From positions 1-24,202 of the forward strand of contig CAJUTD010000033.1 of the NCBI GenBank assembly GCA_910589635.1: a DNA stretch of 24,202 nucleotides. The letters are read 5' to 3'. Both the position numbers and the translations under genes were made by a program. Under the pieces are notes generated by a model. That model was not told where the DNA came from. It saw only the letters and a program-made list of their open reading frames with translations, and did not search any database. Origin of the DNA: an uncultured Lachnospiraceae bacterium. GTDB lineage: Bacteria > Bacillota > Clostridia > Lachnospirales > Lachnospiraceae. Numbering within the stretch: the first letter of the stretch is position 1; each line of letters starts with the position of its first letter. Positions 21,766 through 24,202 of this stretch are shown piece after piece.

Positions 21766-21794
21766 ATCCTAACATGATATTACCACAAAGTCAA
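21766..21794 (-). promoter_or_regulatory. Promoter of nrdDG
   Basis: Minus strand TTGACT (21789-21794) and TAGGAT (21766-21771), 17 bp apart, with TG one base before the -10 box. The leader is about 120 bases long and carries both NrdR-type boxes. Confidence 0.7.
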
Positions 21795-21834
21795 TATCGT
21801 AAATTTTTTTAAATTGGGCACCAGAGTAACGCTT

Positions 21835-22290
21835 TTACTTTTTCGTCCCCTGCTCTATTTCCAGAAGGCTTCGTGTCTCATGTAGAAAAGAACCTTTTTC
21901 TTTTTCTTCAGACACTTTATGTAAAACAATGTCAATCCGCTCACACAACTCACGCTTTTTAAACGGTTTGAGCACATAGTCATAAATCTTAAATTTTGAG
22001 CTCTCCACAACCATTTTCTTATTCGCGTTCGATGTAAGCATAATCACCGGAATATCCTGGCAATCTTTAATCTGGCGGATTTCTTTGAGCGTTTCAATGC
22101 CATCCTTAATCGCCATCTGAATGTCCAACAGAATCAAATCCGGTTTTTGTTCTTCCTTTTTCAAGTATTGTAAGGCACGTATGCCGGAGTTTAATGGGAT
22201 AACATCAAACTCCCAATCTAATTCCTGCTCAATTGTTGCAAGGCTGATACTGTTATCATCTACCGCTAATATCTGTCGTTTCTTTCCCAT
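21835..22290 (-). CDS. Stand-alone response regulator receiver protein
   Basis: A 151-residue protein made of one receiver domain (about 5-125) plus a short charged tail without a DNA-binding or enzymatic domain. Acidic pocket Asp11-Asp12 (AVDDN), phospho-acceptor Asp56 (LILLDIQM), Thr86 (MLTSNA) and Lys108 (VLKPF) are all present, so it should be phosphorylated. It starts four bases after the stop of the hybrid kinase gene, with AGGAGG 11 bases before the ATG, and is presumably the kinase's phospho-partner, acting by protein contact in the cytoplasm. No convincing terminator separates it from the nrdD promoter region. Confidence 0.94.
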   Translation of the reverse strand: MGKKRQILAVDDNSISLATIEQELDWEFDVIPLNSGIRALQYLKKEEQKPDLILLDIQMAIKDGIETLKEIRQIKDCQDIPVIMLTSNANKKMVVESSKFKIYDYVLKPFKKRELCERIDIVLHKVSEEKEKGSFLHETRSLLEIEQGTKK

Positions 22291-22293
22291 TTG

Positions 22294-24202
22294 TTATATA
22301 TCCTCCTTTTCCATTTGTGCAATTACTTCCTTTAAAAGCGCTTCGGCTGCATCGTCTTCATATAACTTGAGCTGTTCCTTTATTTCTGTGAGCCTTGTTC
22401 TAACGTCATCTGAAAGATGGCACTGCAAAATTTCTTCCACTTTTGCAGCACATTTTTTCGCCCGGAAATGTTCTAAACTTTCGAGCGCTTCCTTCAACCC
22501 CTGTACCAATTCCCCCTTAGCTATTTCGTTTCCACTCCCTGCTTCTCCTTGGTTCTTCTCCCTGCATCCCGTTAAAAAGCCTGTAATATGTTCTATTTGC
22601 TCTTCATAATCGGCCAGAAGCTGTTCCACATGGCTGTCAACAAATGTTTCATCTCCCCTGTCTACCGCTTTTTCTTGCTCTTTGGCGCTCTTAGAAAGCG
22701 CCATGGCGCCAACATTTGCCGATGCGCTCTTCAATGCATGCACCTCAATACCGTAAGTCCTGTAATCCTTCTGTTCCCAAAGTTCACGCAAAAGCGTCAA
22801 TTTACGTTTCCCATCCAGGCAATAAAGATCCAGCAGCTCCTGATACTCTTCCACACTGCCTGAATAATGCTCTACAAGTTCATCTATATCTATTCCCTTA
22901 ATATCAATATTCTTAAACTCCACGTGTCTGGCGCTTTCCGGCTGTCCGCTTACTGCCCATGTTTTGCTTGCAACTCTTTTTTCCTCAGGAATCCATTGCA
23001 GCAGGGTCTTATGTAACATCTTCCGTTCTAATGGTTTGGCAAGAAAATCCTCAAATCCATTATTCAAAAATGTCTCCTTGACGCCATCCATAGCATTGGC
23101 GGTCAACGCTATTATCACCGGACGGCTGCCGTTCTCCCCACACTCCGTCCTGATAATCTGTACGGCTTCTATGCCATCCATTTGCGGCATCATATGATCC
23201 ATAAAAATAATGTCATAACGCGTTCCACGGACGAGCGCTATAGCTTCCCTGCCGCTCTCAGCTTCATCTATTTGGAAGCCATACGATTGCAGGAAAGTCC
23301 TCGCCACTCTCCTGTTAATTTTATTATCATCCACTACCAGTACTTTGTACTCTTCCACAATAAACGGTTCTAACTTCTCTTCTTTGGAAACTTCTGCCTC
23401 AGGAACCTCTAAAAGCGGTCTTCTGTCTATAATTTTCTGAGGAATCTTTATTGTAAAGACAGTTCCCTCGCCATATACACTGTCCACCTCAATCGTTCCC
23501 TGCATCAAATCAACAAAATGTTTTGTAATAGACAAGCCAAGTCCCGTTCCCTCCACACTGCGGTTTCTCTTAGAGTCCACCTGCCTAAAATTTTCAAATA
23601 TGTTCACAATATCTTCTTCGCGTATTCCGCAGCCGGTATCCTCTATCCGAAAAGACAGGTTCTCTATATCCTCCGTCTCACCGGGTGCGCCTGCAACAGA
23701 AATCTTAACATGCCCTTCCTTTGTAAATTTAAGAGCATTATTTAAAATGTTGATTAATATCTGTTTTATTCTTCCATCATCACCGAGATACCGACAGGGC
23801 ATTGTCATGTCAAACTCACTTCGCAGCCTAAGCCCATGTTGCGATGCCATAATGTCCAGCATGTTCAATACCTCATTGACAAGCGTTTTCACATGATATT
23901 CTGTCAACACCAGCTCCATCTTCCCCGCTTCCACTTTAGACAAATCAAGAATATCATTGATAAGCATCAAAAGATTCCGCGAAGAGGATTTGATATCACG
24001 GGCATACTCGTATACTTTGCTCCCCCTGCTTTCCTCCATGATAATATCGCTCAAGCCAACAATTGCGTTCATGGGCGTTCGGATTTCATGGGACATATTG
24101 GCAAGAAACGCGCTTTTGGCAATATTTGCCTGCTCTGCCTGCTCCCGCACGCGCTTAATCTCCTCAATATAATTCCTAGTCTCTGTCACATCTAAAATAA
24201 GC
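22294..24202 (-). CDS. Hybrid sensor histidine kinase / receiver / HPt protein (N-terminus outside window)
   Basis: The frame is open through the right edge; a GTG at 24189 lies inside it, but the codons before it (LILD) continue a typical PAS-to-kinase linker, so the gene is partial. Counting from that GTG: HisKA with phospho-accepting His34 (MSHEIRTPMNAI), ATPase domain with N-box NILNNALKF (147-155), G1 DTGCGI and G2 GTGLGLS, a receiver domain (about 282-400) with Asp331 (IIFMDHMMP), and a C-terminal HPt domain with His484 (EVHALKSASANVGA). All catalytic residues are intact, giving a complete phosphorelay within one BarA-like protein. The stand-alone receiver gene follows with a three-base gap. 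The sensed signal lies in the missing N-terminal part. Confidence 0.95.
   Translation of the reverse strand, partial: LILDVTETRNYIEEIKRVREQAEQANIAKSAFLANMSHEIRTPMNAIVGLSDIIMEESRGSKVYEYARDIKSSSRNLLMLINDILDLSKVEAGKMELVLTEYHVKTLVNEVLNMLDIMASQHGLRLRSEFDMTMPCRYLGDDGRIKQILINILNNALKFTKEGHVKISVAGAPGETEDIENLSFRIEDTGCGIREEDIVNIFENFRQVDSKRNRSVEGTGLGLSITKHFVDLMQGTIEVDSVYGEGTVFTIKIPQKIIDRRPLLEVPEAEVSKEEKLEPFIVEEYKVLVVDDNKINRRVARTFLQSYGFQIDEAESGREAIALVRGTRYDIIFMDHMMPQMDGIEAVQIIRTECGENGSRPVIIALTANAMDGVKETFLNNGFEDFLAKPLERKMLHKTLLQWIPEEKRVASKTWAVSGQPESARHVEFKNIDIKGIDIDELVEHYSGSVEEYQELLDLYCLDGKRKLTLLRELWEQKDYRTYGIEVHALKSASANVGAMALSKSAKEQEKAVDRGDETFVDSHVEQLLADYEEQIEHITGFLTGCREKNQGEAGSGNEIAKGELVQGLKEALESLEHFRAKKCAAKVEEILQCHLSDDVRTRLTEIKEQLKLYEDDAAEALLKEVIAQMEKEDI

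Noticed and set aside
22121..22609. Plus-strand open frame of 162 codons across the kinase/receiver junction
   Set aside because: It runs antisense across two well-supported genes; composition (Ser/Phe/Cys-rich) is typical of a shadow frame.

Overview
The window reads as a chromosomal housekeeping segment of an anaerobic, probably motile, low-to-mid GC Gram-positive bacterium of the class Clostridia, most likely family Lachnospiraceae. The evidence is indirect: oxygen-sensitive class III ribonucleotide reductase (NrdD/NrdG), two chemoreceptors, strong AGGAGG-type ribosome sites, canonical SigA promoters, a TrmB-type regulator, and the gene order polA - coaE - FtsA-like - WalJ-like hydrolase. 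No phage, transposase, integrase or CRISPR array was seen. Every protein gene lies on the minus strand; the only plus-strand gene is a tRNA-Leu.

Layout, left to right (each gene is transcribed toward lower coordinates). 1-615: N-terminal part of a very acidic unknown protein. 753-2413: UPF0210 protein and its ACT-domain partner, with their own promoter. 2538-8972: DNA polymerase I, then one open frame joining dephospho-CoA kinase to a large FtsA-like ATPase, then a WalJ-like metallo-hydrolase. 9097-11339: M24 aminopeptidase and RidA, driven by a strong promoter with a hairpin at the predicted mRNA 5' end. 11533-11616: tRNA-Leu(CAA), with promoter and bidirectional terminator, followed by two tandem long palindromes. 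11770-14179: TrmB-type regulator, LysA-like decarboxylase and a small unknown protein, apparently one operon. 14420-18206: two tandem paralogous chemoreceptors, each with its own promoter and the same 17-bp inverted repeat 5 bp upstream of the -35 box. 18307-18895: a small membrane-anchored protein, and a large hairpin overlapping the ribosome site of a 17-codon ORF. 19006-21638: nrdD-nrdG, with two NrdR-type boxes 31 bp apart just downstream of the promoter. 21835-24202: hybrid sensor kinase (N-terminus outside the window) and a stand-alone receiver.

How the genes fit together: most of the segment is core metabolism (DNA repair synthesis, CoA, dNTP supply, peptide turnover, removal of reactive enamines, lysine synthesis) interspersed with sensing genes (chemoreceptors, phosphorelay). 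I see no clear undescribed defence or mobile system. The least expected features are the coaE/FtsA-like in-frame fusion with an internal ribosome site, the shared chemoreceptor operator, the tandem palindromes behind the tRNA, and the probable TrmB operator in front of lysA. All database-type statements come from family knowledge, not from a search.
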